Below, in pieces: positions 43,270 to 53,493 of a stretch of 64,000 bases of DNA. The stretch is from assembly GCF_002163625.1 (NCBI RefSeq), contig NZ_CP020892.1:3658001-3722000 (forward strand), given 5' to 3'. The notes under the pieces were generated by a model that made no database searches, was not told where the DNA came from, and was given only the letters and a program-made list of their open reading frames with translations. The number at the start of each line of letters is the position of its first letter. Position 1 is the first letter of the stretch. The stretch comes from Pseudomonas sp. M30-35 (lineage in GTDB: Bacteria > Pseudomonadota > Gammaproteobacteria > Pseudomonadales > Pseudomonadaceae). A program made the position numbers and the translations under genes.

Positions 43270-44373
43270 TTAAGCAAGGCTCATCAGAGCTTCGCGACTG
43301 AACGGTAGAATCTCTTCCTCACGGCCGTCACGGACTTTCAACGACCAATCAGGGTCGACAAGCAGCGCACGGCCGACTGCAACCAGATCGAACTCCTGAT
43401 TATTCAAGCGCTCAAGCAGCCCTTCAAGCTTGGCTGGCTGTGCGACCTTGTCAGTGTTGACCATAAACTGCAAAAACTCGCCATCAAGCCCAACGCTGCC
43501 AACGGTGATAGTCGGTTTGCCGATCAATTTGCGTGTCCAGCCTGCCAAGTTCAACTCTGAGCCTGCAAATTCAGGCTCCCAGAAGCGTCGAGTCGAGCAA
43601 TGGAAGATATCCACGCCAGCCTCTGACAGGGGTTTGAGAAACGCTTCAAGTGCTTGCGGGGTTTCGACCAAGCGCGCGGTGTAGTCTTGCTGCTTCCACT
43701 GCGAGAACCGCAAGATGATTGGGAAATCAGCACCCACAGCAGCGCGTACGGCCTGAATCAACTCAATCGCAAAGCGTGAACGCTGAGCCAGGTCACCGCC
43801 GTACTCATCGGTACGCTGGTTGCTGCTTTCCCAGAAGAATTGATCTATCAGATAACCGTGGGCGCCGTGCAACTCGACCCCATCCATTCCAATGCGCTTA
43901 GCGTCAGCCGCAGCTTGGGCGAATGCAGCAATGACGTCGCGGATGTCGTCGTGGCTCATGCCGTGGACAATCACTTCACCATTCTTTACTTTTTCGCACG
44001 GGCCATAGCCCGGCACGCTCGCATCAGGCTCAGTGCCGAGTTTGCGTACGTTGCCTACGTGCCACAATTGCGGAACGATCTTACCGCCTTCGGCATGGAC
44101 GGCTTCAACCACTTTCTGCCAGCCCGCCAGTGCATCCTCACCATAAAAACGCGGCACATTCGGATACCCATTGGCAGCCTTGTGGTCAACGGTGGTGCCT
44201 TCGGTAATGATCAAGCCGACACCGCCTGCAGCACGGCGCCGGTAATACTCGATAACGTCGTTGTTAGGCACACCACCCGGCGAGAACGAACGGGTCATCG
44301 GCGCCATCACCACGCGACTCGGCAGCGTCAGGTTACCCAACTTAAACGGCTGAAACAGGGCTTGTGCAGTCAT
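43270..44373 (-). CDS. Old Yellow Enzyme family NADH:flavin oxidoreductase
   Basis: A 367-residue FMN ene-reductase. It has VVMAPMTRSF at the first barrel strand, QLWHVGN, ELHGAHGYLIDQF with the substrate-binding His-x-x-His variant, and GRALLVDPDW at the phosphate site. It reduces activated alkenes, nitro compounds or quinones. A nitroreductase is encoded on the same strand upstream, suggesting an electrophile-detoxification area, though no NemR-like regulator is adjacent. Confidence 0.92.
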   Translation of the reverse strand: MTAQALFQPFKLGNLTLPSRVVMAPMTRSFSPGGVPNNDVIEYYRRRAAGGVGLIITEGTTVDHKAANGYPNVPRFYGEDALAGWQKVVEAVHAEGGKIVPQLWHVGNVRKLGTEPDASVPGYGPCEKVKNGEVIVHGMSHDDIRDVIAAFAQAAADAKRIGMDGVELHGAHGYLIDQFFWESSNQRTDEYGGDLAQRSRFAIELIQAVRAAVGADFPIILRFSQWKQQDYTARLVETPQALEAFLKPLSEAGVDIFHCSTRRFWEPEFAGSELNLAGWTRKLIGKPTITVGSVGLDGEFLQFMVNTDKVAQPAKLEGLLERLNNQEFDLVAVGRALLVDPDWSLKVRDGREEEILPFSREALMSLA

Positions 44374-44607
44374 AACTTCTCCAGCAGCGCGCCTTGATCG
44401 AACTCAACTGAGTGATGGCGCGCAGCGAATCCAATTCCGGTAATTATCAATGCAAGACCCGCATCTGGTCAGCGACACTCGAGAAGGCAGGCGCCCCACC
44501 ATCAAGTGAATGCATCAATGAGTTGAACGCGACAATAGAGCTGAGCAAGCACTATTCCCAGCACTATTGATAGTAGTGATTAAGGTAAAACATCACTGAA
44601 CGCGGGT

Positions 44608-45345
44608 TCACAGCCACGTGACATGCTGCTCCATGGGGAAACGCAGGCGCGGGTTATAAATCCCCTTCTCACCTTGCTTACCGACAGCCAGTAGCATGAT
44701 CGGTATCGCCGCACGGGGAATATCCAATGTGCGGCGTAAGCGCACTTCGTCGAAACCTTCCATTGGACAGGTTGAATAACCATGGCTCTGAAAAGCCAAC
44801 ATAAGATTTTGCGCCGCCAATGAAGTCGACTTAACTGCCCAGATACGCATTTGCGCCTTGCTGTTGGGTGTACGCATCAAGGGTTTGCTCAGCGCCATAA
44901 CGCGCAGTAACTGACGCTTGAGAAAGCCGTACAACCCCATCGGGCCCTGGTTGTATTGAAACGGTGCAGTCTTGCGATAAAAACTCTGGATACGCGCCGG
45001 TACTTCAGGTTCCGGCCACTGATCAATGATGCTTTCGCAGGCTTGCTGCCAGGTATCAGGCCGTGCCAGCACCGCGATAATCAATGGGGCCTTTGCTGCA
45101 TTCTGGCTCATACACACCGGATGCAGCTTGGTAAGCAGAGCAGGATCACGGATAACCTGAAAGCTCCAGGGTTGTAGGTTGCATGAGTTGGGCGCCAATA
45201 CGGCCAGCTCAAGGCAGTCAACAATGACCTCATCGGGAATCGCTTCAGCGGTAAAACGGCGCACCGCGCGGCGGCTTTCGATCAGCTTACGCAAAGCCTG
45301 CGGCGACAACATTTGCGGATCGGAGCTGGTAGGAAAACTGGTCAT
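44608..45345 (-). CDS. Nitroreductase family protein
   Basis: A 245-residue FMN-dependent nitroreductase-fold protein. The FMN phosphate-binding pattern SRRAVRRF is at the N-terminus, followed by LAPNSCNLQPWSFQV and the later GYSTCPMEGFD. It may reduce nitroaromatics or quinones. The ATG at 45345 is preferred over the GTG one codon earlier. The 234-base gap to the OYE gene contains a near-direct pair of GCACTATT but no gene. Confidence 0.9.
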   Translation of the reverse strand: MTSFPTSSDPQMLSPQALRKLIESRRAVRRFTAEAIPDEVIVDCLELAVLAPNSCNLQPWSFQVIRDPALLTKLHPVCMSQNAAKAPLIIAVLARPDTWQQACESIIDQWPEPEVPARIQSFYRKTAPFQYNQGPMGLYGFLKRQLLRVMALSKPLMRTPNSKAQMRIWAVKSTSLAAQNLMLAFQSHGYSTCPMEGFDEVRLRRTLDIPRAAIPIMLLAVGKQGEKGIYNPRLRFPMEQHVTWL

Positions 45346-45421
45346 CACGACGTCCTCGACTTATTAGGTCGATTAAGCCGCGATGCAACTGCCCAGACAA
45401 GCATGATTGCAAATCAGCCGA

Positions 45422-45931
45422 TTACTTGGCGCCTATGGCTTGTTCAGTAATACCCACGCTGCTTTCAATCGCGTGAATCAATGCAGGATCTTCTGGCGTC
45501 ATGCGTGGTGAAAAACGCGCCAACACGCGCCCATCAGGACCGACCAGAAACTTCTCGAAGTTCCAGGTGATATCCCCTGGAAATTCGGCGCCCTCGCCTG
45601 CTAGCAAACGGTATAAAGGATGACGCTCTGCACCGTTAACCTCAATCTTGCTAGCGAGTGGAAAGCTCACCCCATAATTGGCAGTACAGAACTCTTTAAT
45701 CGCCTCTTCACTGTCCGGCTCTTGCCCGGCAAACTGGTTGCACGGCAAACCCAGCACGCTGAAACCGTGATCGCGATATTCTTGGTAGAGCTTCTCGAGG
45801 CCAGCGTATTGCGGGGTCAAACCGCATTTGGAAGCCACGTTCACCACCAGAACGACCTTGCCCTTAAACGGTGCTAACGGCAATTCCTGGCCGTCTAGAG
45901 CCCGCAAAGTTAAATCGTGAAAGGCACTCAT
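45422..45931 (-). CDS. Glutathione peroxidase-family (thiol) peroxidase
   Basis: A 169-residue GPx-like enzyme with Cys, not selenocysteine, as the peroxidatic residue (NVASKCGLTPQY). The Gln in LPCNQFAGQE and the Trp-Asn pair in TWNFEKFL complete the tetrad. Such bacterial enzymes usually use thioredoxin and reduce lipid hydroperoxides. The start at 45931 follows GGAGCAAGCC. It is adjacent to slyD, as in P. aeruginosa. Confidence 0.93.
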   Translation of the reverse strand: MSAFHDLTLRALDGQELPLAPFKGKVVLVVNVASKCGLTPQYAGLEKLYQEYRDHGFSVLGLPCNQFAGQEPDSEEAIKEFCTANYGVSFPLASKIEVNGAERHPLYRLLAGEGAEFPGDITWNFEKFLVGPDGRVLARFSPRMTPEDPALIHAIESSVGITEQAIGAK

Positions 45932-45970
45932 GGCTTGCTCCTTGAGCTCACAGCAAATTCCACAGGGGAC

Positions 45971-46000
45971 AAAAAAGGCGCCCTTGAGGCGCCCTTTCTT
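45971..46000 (-). terminator. Terminator of slyD
   Basis: Two copies of GGCGCC around a short loop (TTGA side), with an A-run at 45971-45976 that reads as a T-run on the minus strand. It lies between the slyD stop and the GPx start. Confidence 0.75.
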
Positions 46001-46079
46001 ACTCACTTCTAGCTTAGCAGCCAGTCACACTTATAACAGGACCATAAGTCGTTTTGTGTGACCAAACGGCACGCAGCAA

Positions 46080-46565
46080 TTAATGCTGGTGACCGCCTTC
46101 GCCGTGCACGTGACCGTGAGCAACTTCTTCTTCGCTGGCGTCGCGAATGTCAACGATCTTCACTTTGAAGTTCAGACGCTGACCAGCCAGAGGATGGTTG
46201 CCGTCGACAATAACGTCGTCGCCTTCCAGCTCACGAATAGTAACGATCTGCATGCTGCCGTCTGGACCGGAAGCGTGGAACTGCATGCCCACTTCCAGTT
46301 CATCGACACCTTCAAACATCGAGCGATTCAGCGTAGCCAGCAACTCAGCGCTGTATTCGCCGTAGGCGTCTTCTGGCTCAACGGAAACGTCCAGTTCATC
46401 GCCAACTTTCTTGTCCAGCAGTGCTTTTTCTAGGCCGGCGATGATGTTGCCAGCGCCGTGCAGGTATACCAGCGGTGCGCCGCCAGCGGAACTGTCTATC
46501 ACCTCACCAGCGTCGTTGGTCAGGGTATAGTCGATGGATACGGCCTTATTGGCAGCGATCAGCAT
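46080..46565 (-). CDS. slyD: FKBP-type peptidyl-prolyl isomerase SlyD
   Basis: SlyD speeds proline isomerisation and acts as a chaperone and metal donor, for nickel in hydrogenase or urease assembly. The 161-residue protein has the FKBP part at both ends of a central insert-in-flap domain (about 70-130). The C-terminal tail HGHVHGEGGHQH is the histidine-rich metal-binding region, shorter than in E. coli. The ATG at 46565 follows AGGTCC. Confidence 0.94.
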   Translation of the reverse strand: MLIAANKAVSIDYTLTNDAGEVIDSSAGGAPLVYLHGAGNIIAGLEKALLDKKVGDELDVSVEPEDAYGEYSAELLATLNRSMFEGVDELEVGMQFHASGPDGSMQIVTIRELEGDDVIVDGNHPLAGQRLNFKVKIVDIRDASEEEVAHGHVHGEGGHQH

Positions 46566-46584
46566 GGGGCAGGACCTTTTGCTT

Positions 46585-46881
46585 ATGAATAAAGAACGGA
46601 CAAGTTTAACCAAGGCCTCGCCCGAAAGCGAACCCAGCCCAGACGGACGGACTGGCAGCATAACCGTGTACTTGCTTGACTTTCGTCAGGACGAGGACGA
46701 TCACTGGGTGGCCACATTGTCATGTGGCCATACCCAGCACCTGCGCCATGAGCCGCCGTGGCAAAATCGCGAATGGGTTCAAAGCCCTGAACTGCGCAGG
46801 GCTCAGCTGGGTCAACCCTTTAACTGTGGTTGGTGTGCAGCCGGTATTGCACCACCTCAAGCGGGTACAGACAGCCCCTGA
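46585..46881 (+). CDS. DUF3565 family protein
   Basis: A 98-residue protein with the DUF3565 pattern TLSCGHTQHLRHEPPWQNREWV, followed by a CGWC pair. The Cys and His spacing suggests a metal site. No function is known. The start at 46585 is a short distance after AGGA, and the gene is divergent from slyD, with 19 bases before ackA. Confidence 0.85.
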   Translation: MNKERTSLTKASPESEPSPDGRTGSITVYLLDFRQDEDDHWVATLSCGHTQHLRHEPPWQNREWVQSPELRRAQLGQPFNCGWCAAGIAPPQAGTDSP

Positions 46882-46900
46882 GAATGCTAAGGAACGCTAA

Positions 46901-48097
46901 ATGCAGGCATGCAATATATTAGTGATTAATTGCGGCAGCTCGTCGATCAAGTTCGCCTTGGTCAATCCGACAGAGCCCGACTTCACCCTCAGTGGATTGG
47001 CTGAACGCCTCGGCAGCGCTGATGCAGCCCTGCACTGGCAGTATCGCGGTAGCAAAGACTCCAAACCAATTGGCAATGCCGATCATCGCCAAGCGCTGGC
47101 CGAACTCCTGCCTTTAGTAGAGCGTGCCGCCCAAGGCAAGCTGTTGGGTATTGGCCATCGCGTCGTACACGGCGGCGAGTACTTCACCACTGCCAGCTGG
47201 ATTGACAGCAAAGCACTGCAGGAAATCAAATCCCTGGAGCCGCTCGCACCGTTGCATATCCCGGCTAACGTTCAGGGCATTGAGGCCGCAACAAAACTGT
47301 TCCCTGATTTACCTCAGGTTGCCGTTTTCGATACTGCATTCCACCAAAGCCTACCGGAACATGCATTTCGCTACGCGTTGCCTGAAGTCCTCTACCGTCA
47401 GCACGGTGTGCGTCGCTACGGCTTTCATGGCACCAGCCATCACTATGTAAGCGCGCAGGCTGCTTCGTTCAGCGGCCTTGCTTACGGCGACAGCAGCTGG
47501 TTAGTCGCTCACTTGGGCAACGGTTGTTCGACCTGCGCGGTGGTTAATGGCCAAAGCCGCGACACCAGCATGGGCCTAACCCCGCTGGAAGGCTTGGTAA
47601 TGGGGACGCGCAGTGGCGATGTCGACCCAAATCTACATGGCCATCTCGCCAGAACGATGGGCTGGAGCCTTGATGAAATTAACCACACCCTCAATCAGGA
47701 CAGCGGCTTGCTTGGCTTGTCGGGTTTGTCGAATGACATGCGCACCCTTGAACAAGCTCGCGAACAAGGTCACGTCGGCGCCACGTTGGCCATTGAAGTG
47801 TTTTGTTATCGCCTGGCCAAATCGATCGCATCAATGAGCTGCGCGCTACTGCGCCTCGACGGCTTGGTCTTTACCGGCGGCATCGGTGAGAACTCAGCCC
47901 TGATTCGTAATAAAACTGTTCAACACCTTAGCTTATTCAACATGCAACTCGACCGCGAAGCCAATGCGCTGTGCATTCGGGGGGTGGCGGGGCCAATTCA
48001 TACGCCGGGCCATACTCGAGTGCTGGTAATCCCTACTAATGAAGAGCGGCAAATAGCCCTCGATACACTAGCGTTGTTGAAACAGCACACCGCGTGA
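46901..48097 (+). CDS. ackA: Acetate kinase
   Basis: Converts acetyl phosphate and ADP to acetate and ATP, with Pta. The 398-residue protein has the N-terminal [15 protein letters not shown], the HGTSHHYVS block with catalytic His, and the [11 protein letters not shown] signature. It is followed by pta 69 bases on. This two-gene order is the usual Pseudomonas arrangement. Supports energy gain from pyruvate or acetyl-CoA overflow. Confidence 0.97.
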   Translation: MQACNILVINCGSSSIKFALVNPTEPDFTLSGLAERLGSADAALHWQYRGSKDSKPIGNADHRQALAELLPLVERAAQGKLLGIGHRVVHGGEYFTTASWIDSKALQEIKSLEPLAPLHIPANVQGIEAATKLFPDLPQVAVFDTAFHQSLPEHAFRYALPEVLYRQHGVRRYGFHGTSHHYVSAQAASFSGLAYGDSSWLVAHLGNGCSTCAVVNGQSRDTSMGLTPLEGLVMGTRSGDVDPNLHGHLARTMGWSLDEINHTLNQDSGLLGLSGLSNDMRTLEQAREQGHVGATLAIEVFCYRLAKSIASMSCALLRLDGLVFTGGIGENSALIRNKTVQHLSLFNMQLDREANALCIRGVAGPIHTPGHTRVLVIPTNEERQIALDTLALLKQHTA

Positions 48098-48166
48098 TTG
48101 TGCCGCTGCCTTCACAACCCTGTGCGCATCCCGCACAAGCCCATAGGCTTAACCATAGGACCGAGC

Positions 48167-50260
48167 ATGCATACCTTCTTCATTTCGCCCACCGGCTTCG
48201 GTGTCGGCCTCACCTCAATCAGCCTTGGGCTGGTTGGCGCTCTGGAGCGTGCAGGGCTCAAGGTGGGGTTCTTCAAACCCATTGCCCAGCCGCATCAAGG
48301 CGATCTGGGCCTCGAGCGTTCCAGCGAACTCATTGCACGCACCCATGGCCTGCACTCCCCTAAACCGCTGGAGCTCGCTCATGTCGAACGCATGCTCGGT
48401 GATGGCCAACTTGATGAGTTGCTCGAAGAAATAATCAGTTTCTACCAAACTGCCGCCGCCGATAAGGATGTGGTGATTGTCGAAGGTATGGTGCCAACCC
48501 GCCAAGCCAGCTATGCCGCTCGGGTGAACTTTCACCTTGCTAAAAGCCTCGATGCCGATGTGATTCTTGTCTCTGCACCCGAACAAGAAAGCCTCAGCGA
48601 GTTATGTGATCGCGTTGAAATTCAGGCTCAGATGTTCGGCGGCCCGAAAGACCCGAAAGTACTCGGCGCGATCCTTAACAAAGTGCGTAGCGAGGACGGC
48701 ATAGAGGCATTTGCCGCACGCCTTAAAGAACAGTCGCCATTGTTCAGACGCGATGACTTTCTGCTGCTCGGCTGCATTCCATGGGAAGAAGAGCTCAATG
48801 CCCCGCGCACACGAGACATCGCCGACTTGCTTGGTGCGCGCGTACTCAATGCGGGTGATTATGAGCAACGCCGCATGCTCAAAATCGTGCTCTGCGCCCG
48901 CGCCGTCGCCAATACAGTGCAGTTGCTCAAGCCGGGGACACTGGTGGTGACGCCGGGTGATCGAGACGACATCATTCTTGCCGCCAGCCTTGCCGCCATG
49001 AACGGTATGCCGTTGGCAGGCTTACTGCTGTGCAGCGACTTCGCCCCAGACCCGCGCATTATTGAACTGTGTCGTGGCGCCCTGCAAAGTGGCTTGCCCG
49101 TCATGTCGGTGAGTACTGGCTCTTACGACACTGCAACCAACCTCAATCGGCTCAACCGTGAAATACCGGTCGACGATAAAGAGCGCGCGGAGAAAGTCGC
49201 AGACTTTGTCGCCAACCATATCAATCATGAATGGCTGCACGAGCGCTGTGGCACCGTGCGTGAACTGCGCATGTCACCACCGGCCTTTCGTTATCAGTTA
49301 GTGCAGCGTGCCAAGGCTGCAAACAAGCGCATCGTGCTACCCGAGGGTAATGAGCCAAGAACCATTCAGGCCGCCGCAATCTGCCAAGAGCGCGGTATTG
49401 CTCGTTGCGTACTGCTGGCCAAGCCAGAAGAAGTATTGAGCGTGGCCAAGGCGCAAGGCATCGAGCTGCCGCCTGGCTTGGAGATTCTGGACCCCGACCT
49501 GATTCGTGAGCGCTACGTTGAACCCATGGTCGAGTTGCGCAAAGGTAAAGGCCTGAACGCGCCAATGGCCAGTGCGCAACTTGAAGATAGCGTAGTGCTC
49601 GGCACGATGATGCTGGCACTCGATGAGGTCGATGGCTTGGTCTCAGGCGCGGTGCACACCACCGCCAACACCATCCGCCCGGCGCTGCAACTGATCAAAA
49701 CAGCGCCCGCCTACAAATTGGTGTCTTCGGTGTTTTTCATGCTCTTGCCGGATCAAGTTGTCGTCTATGGCGACTGCGCGGTAAACCCTGACCCGAGCGC
49801 GCCTGAGCTGGCTGAAATCGCGCTACAAAGTGCTGCATCGGCGAGCGCATTCGGCATTCCACCGCGCGTTGCCATGCTCAGCTATTCGACCGGAGACTCA
49901 GGCACCGGCGAAGAAGTGGAGAAAGTCCGCGAAGCAACGCGTCTAGCCAAGTTAGGTGCGCCCGAGTTGCTACTCGACGGCCCCTTGCAATACGACGCGG
50001 CGGCGATTGAATCCGTCGGCCGCCAGAAAGCCCCCAACAGCCCAGTGGCCGGACGTGCAACAGTGTTTGTATTCCCCGACCTGAACACGGGTAACACCAC
50101 CTACAAAGCCGTGCAGCGTAGCGCCGACTGCATCAGTGTCGGGCCGATGTTGCAAGGCCTGCGTAAACCGGTAAACGACCTGTCACGCGGCGCGCTGGTG
50201 GACGACATTGTCTACACCATTGCACTCACCGCGATTCAGGCTGCAAACCTGCCCAAATAA
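48167..50260 (+). CDS. pta: Phosphate acetyltransferase, long form
   Basis: Interconverts acetyl-CoA and acetyl phosphate. At 697 residues it is the long form, with an N-terminal P-loop-like regulatory domain (about 1-350, starting FFISPTGFGVGL), a DRTGG domain in the middle (around 205-320), and the C-terminal catalytic domain (about 370-690), ending in GMVDGLVSGA-type and GPLQYDAA stretches. The ATG at 48167 gives the family N-terminus. A longer frame from 48098 starts at the ackA stop and is not supported. Confidence 0.96.
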   Translation: MHTFFISPTGFGVGLTSISLGLVGALERAGLKVGFFKPIAQPHQGDLGLERSSELIARTHGLHSPKPLELAHVERMLGDGQLDELLEEIISFYQTAAADKDVVIVEGMVPTRQASYAARVNFHLAKSLDADVILVSAPEQESLSELCDRVEIQAQMFGGPKDPKVLGAILNKVRSEDGIEAFAARLKEQSPLFRRDDFLLLGCIPWEEELNAPRTRDIADLLGARVLNAGDYEQRRMLKIVLCARAVANTVQLLKPGTLVVTPGDRDDIILAASLAAMNGMPLAGLLLCSDFAPDPRIIELCRGALQSGLPVMSVSTGSYDTATNLNRLNREIPVDDKERAEKVADFVANHINHEWLHERCGTVRELRMSPPAFRYQLVQRAKAANKRIVLPEGNEPRTIQAAAICQERGIARCVLLAKPEEVLSVAKAQGIELPPGLEILDPDLIRERYVEPMVELRKGKGLNAPMASAQLEDSVVLGTMMLALDEVDGLVSGAVHTTANTIRPALQLIKTAPAYKLVSSVFFMLLPDQVVVYGDCAVNPDPSAPELAEIALQSAASASAFGIPPRVAMLSYSTGDSGTGEEVEKVREATRLAKLGAPELLLDGPLQYDAAAIESVGRQKAPNSPVAGRATVFVFPDLNTGNTTYKAVQRSADCISVGPMLQGLRKPVNDLSRGALVDDIVYTIALTAIQAANLPK

Positions 50261-50454
50261 ATTTGGATATTATCGCCGGTCTACTCCGAAACAGAGTTGC
50301 TCGGCGATACTCAACATTTTTTACAGTTATTGAAGCTGCCATCAGTTGAAGTTCATGCAGTTCAGGTTAACCTGTGCCCAAACCGACCTGTGGTAAAAAC
50401 TACGGGCTTTGATTGAATCGGGGCGCGCCCCACCTGTTGGAGGCAATTGCCCCC

Positions 50455-51345
50455 ATGCTGAACTTTCTTCCTGCATTTTTGCGCGGCATTATTGGCCTGT
50501 GCTGTTTAATCCTGAACACGCTGTTCTGCTGCGTGCCCTTGTTTATCGTTACCTTTCTCAAAATCTGCTTACCGTTTGCCTCGGCGCAGCGCGTGTGTAA
50601 CTGGATCATGAACTTCATCCATGAATTCTGGGTAAGCTGCAACAAGGTGTGGATGGATTTAGTCTGCAGCACCCAATGGCGGGTAAACGGCCTTGAAGGC
50701 CTGGATTACCAACACTCTTATTTAGTCACCAGCAATCATCAGAGTTGGGTCGATATTCTGGTGTTGCAATACCTGCTCAATCGGCGCATTCGCCCGCTAA
50801 AATTCTTTCTTAAACAAGAGTTGATCTGGGTGCCGGTGATTGGTCTGTGCTGGTGGGCGCTTGGCTTTCCATTTATGAAGCGCTATTCCAAAGCCTACCT
50901 AGAGAAACATCCGGAAAAGAAAGGCAAAGACCTCGAAACGACGCGACGCACATGCGACAAATTTCGCGCGAACCCGGTCGGCATCTTCAACTTCCTGGAA
51001 GGCACGCGCTACCACCCAAGCAAGCATGCTGCGCAGCAATCACCCTATAAGCACTTGCTCAAACCCAAAGCTGGCGGCATCGCTTTTGTACTCGACGCAA
51101 TGGGTGAGCAGATGCATAGCATCGTCAATGTCACCATCCATTATCCACAAGGCAGCCCCGGTTTCTGGAAACTGCTCAGCGGAGAGGTCAGAGAGGTGGT
51201 GGTTAATATTAAAGAATTAGAAATCCCAGCTGAATTTATCGGCAAGAACTACGACCAAGACCCAGAGTACCGGCAGGCATTCCAACAGTGGATCAATGTG
51301 TTGTGGCAAGAGAAAGATGCCGAACTGGTGACCCTGCATCAATAA
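50455..51345 (+). CDS. Acyltransferase of the PlsC family (YihG-like)
   Basis: A 296-residue inner-membrane acyltransferase with two N-terminal hydrophobic segments (about 8-40). The catalytic NHQSWVD (H-x4-D) is near residue 95, and the FNFLEGTRYHP stretch near 180 is a variant of the acceptor-binding EGTR motif. It resembles E. coli YihG, a lysophosphatidic acid acyltransferase that affects phospholipid acyl composition. Start at 50455 has GGAGG about 12 bases upstream. The same gene follows pta in P. aeruginosa. Confidence 0.9.
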   Translation: MLNFLPAFLRGIIGLCCLILNTLFCCVPLFIVTFLKICLPFASAQRVCNWIMNFIHEFWVSCNKVWMDLVCSTQWRVNGLEGLDYQHSYLVTSNHQSWVDILVLQYLLNRRIRPLKFFLKQELIWVPVIGLCWWALGFPFMKRYSKAYLEKHPEKKGKDLETTRRTCDKFRANPVGIFNFLEGTRYHPSKHAAQQSPYKHLLKPKAGGIAFVLDAMGEQMHSIVNVTIHYPQGSPGFWKLLSGEVREVVVNIKELEIPAEFIGKNYDQDPEYRQAFQQWINVLWQEKDAELVTLHQ

Positions 51346-51363
51346 CCACTCACGTGCAGCCGG

Positions 51364-53493
51364 TTAATCAGCTGGCTGCAACTCTACTGAACGGTAAGTC
51401 CAACTCAGCATGACTTCCTCTGGTTTTAGTTCCGCCGCAATTAAAAACCCTTGCAGCGCATGACAACCATGTCGCACCAACCAGTCGCGTTGCGCTTTGC
51501 TTTCAACTCCAGTGGCAATCACCTCAAGCCCTAGGTTTTGTCCGAGCTGAATGATCGATTTAACAATCGCCGCATCCATTGGAGACTCAAGCATTGCCTT
51601 GATGAACTGCCGATCAATCTTCAAGCTATCCAAATCAAAGTGGCGCAGATCAGCTAGCGAAAATGGCCCTCGGCCAAACCCATCAAGTGTGGTCTTAACG
51701 CCTAAACTGCGTAACCGTTTTAACTGTTCACGACTGTGAGTAATGTTTTGCATCAGCGCAACTTCTGGGATTTCCAGCTCGATCTGCGCGGGCTTCACCA
51801 CACTCTCACGCAATGCCTGACTGAGGTCATCGGTCAACCCGGTCAAACTGAACTGCAGCGCACTGATGTTGATACTCACGCACACCTCATCAGCCACCTT
51901 ATCCGCTAACGATTGACGCAGTGCGACAGCCTGGCGAAAGATCCACACACTCAATTCATTGATTAATCGAGAGCCTTCCAACACTTGCATAAAATCAGCT
52001 GCCGGCATCAGGCTGTTATCCGCCTGCCGCCAACGCAGCAACGCCTCAAAGCCGCGTAACTCTCCGCTGGCCAGATTGAGCTGCGGTTGATAAGCCAGGC
52101 TAAATTGTTGCTGACTCACTGCGCTGCGCAACTGGTCCTCAAAAACCCGTTTCGAGTTCTCGCGCCCGCGCATTTCTTCAGTATAAATACGGTATTGGCG
52201 ACGACCGCCGCGCTTAGCTTCGTACATCGCCATATCGGCAGCGCCAAGCAGCGCTTCTACGCCCATGCCCTCTTCAGGCAAATAGGCAATACCAATACTG
52301 ACGCCCAGATTGAAATCAAAACCATTGAGATTGCGCCGTCCCGATACAGTCTCAATCAACTTACTGGCAACCCGCTCCGCGTCCTCGGGTTTGCGCAGGC
52401 TATCGAGCAGCAAGGTGAACTCATCACCGCCCATTCGCCCAAGCGTGTCATATGAGCGAATGCACCCGCGCAACTGTTTCGCGACCTGACACAAGAGCAC
52501 GTCACCGGCATCATGACCCAGTAAATCATTAACCCGCTTGAATCCATCCAGATCCATATACAGCACGGCCAGCCCGTGTCCACTTCGGTCTCGACGCGAC
52601 AACGCTGTGGTCATTGCTTGAAGAAATCCACGACGATTAAATAGCCCCGTCAACGCATCAGACTGAGCCAGCGATTCAAGCTGTTGATGCAGGCTACGCG
52701 TCACCGACATATCCAGCGCCATAAAAACCATGGCCTGCTGCGTCGGGAGTGGTGAGCAAGATAGTGCAACCGGCAACTGCTGTGCATTGCAGGTAAACAG
52801 CAATGCATCATGTACGCAATAAGTCTCGCCCTGCAGCCAACGCTGGTAGTAACTGCAGGCCTGCCACTTTTCAGTCACTGGCGGATTTTGCAGAAAACGC
52901 TGTACCTGCAAGCCCAGAAGCTCTTCTATTGGACAGCACAACATACTGGCAAGCGCAGGATTTGCGTAGCGTATTTCCCCCTGATCGGACACCACCATGA
53001 TGCCTTCGGCAGCGTTATCAAGTATCGATGCATTGAAGCTGCGCGCAGTATCAAGTTGCTCAGTTAAAACACGCAGCTCACGGCGCTGGTACTCAAGCGC
53101 AAGCAACACGCTGACCTTATGACTGAGCACTGCGGGGTCAAATGGCTTTTTGATAAAATCGATAGCACCGGAGGCATATCCGCGCGCCAGAACCGCATCA
53201 GTTTGATCGAGCCCTGAGAGAAATATAATCGGCGTCAATAGGGTCTTCGGGTTCTCACGCAAGCGCCGAGCAACCTCGAAGCCATCAATCCCTGGCATCT
53301 GCACATCGAGTAAAATCAAATCAACGTCGTGATTTTCCAAGAACTCAAGCGCCGCCGCACCGTTGTTGACGCAGTGCAATTTTCTTGATGGCTGGTCGAG
53401 TAACTCCTGCACCGCATCAAGATTATCCTGAAGATCGTCAACCACTAGGACGACCTGCACTACCGGTTCTTGATCTAGTTGCGGTTTTAACAT
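51364..53493 (-). CDS. REC-PAS-GGDEF-EAL protein with degenerate EAL domain
   Basis: A 709-residue response regulator for c-di-GMP. REC is at about 13-130 (VVDD, phospho-Asp in ILLDVQMPG), PAS at about 150-265, GGDEF at about 285-445 with an intact GGDEF motif, and EAL from about 465. EAL itself is present (483-485). However, the second Asp of the DDFG motif is Gly605 (LDGFG), and the EGVE catalytic Glu is Thr661 (ATGVE). Both are metal or base positions in active phosphodiesterases, so the EAL domain is probably inactive and the enzyme a diguanylate cyclase. Start ATG 53493 after GGGGG. Confidence 0.9.
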   Translation of the reverse strand: MLKPQLDQEPVVQVVLVVDDLQDNLDAVQELLDQPSRKLHCVNNGAAALEFLENHDVDLILLDVQMPGIDGFEVARRLRENPKTLLTPIIFLSGLDQTDAVLARGYASGAIDFIKKPFDPAVLSHKVSVLLALEYQRRELRVLTEQLDTARSFNASILDNAAEGIMVVSDQGEIRYANPALASMLCCPIEELLGLQVQRFLQNPPVTEKWQACSYYQRWLQGETYCVHDALLFTCNAQQLPVALSCSPLPTQQAMVFMALDMSVTRSLHQQLESLAQSDALTGLFNRRGFLQAMTTALSRRDRSGHGLAVLYMDLDGFKRVNDLLGHDAGDVLLCQVAKQLRGCIRSYDTLGRMGGDEFTLLLDSLRKPEDAERVASKLIETVSGRRNLNGFDFNLGVSIGIAYLPEEGMGVEALLGAADMAMYEAKRGGRRQYRIYTEEMRGRENSKRVFEDQLRSAVSQQQFSLAYQPQLNLASGELRGFEALLRWRQADNSLMPAADFMQVLEGSRLINELSVWIFRQAVALRQSLADKVADEVCVSINISALQFSLTGLTDDLSQALRESVVKPAQIELEIPEVALMQNITHSREQLKRLRSLGVKTTLDGFGRGPFSLADLRHFDLDSLKIDRQFIKAMLESPMDAAIVKSIIQLGQNLGLEVIATGVESKAQRDWLVRHGCHALQGFLIAAELKPEEVMLSWTYRSVELQPAD

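Noticed and set aside
50391..50412. Possible further relic of the inverted-repeat element before the acyltransferase (GGTAAAAACTACGGGCTTTGAT)
   Set aside because: Only a short imperfect match to one end; no second end or internal block was found.
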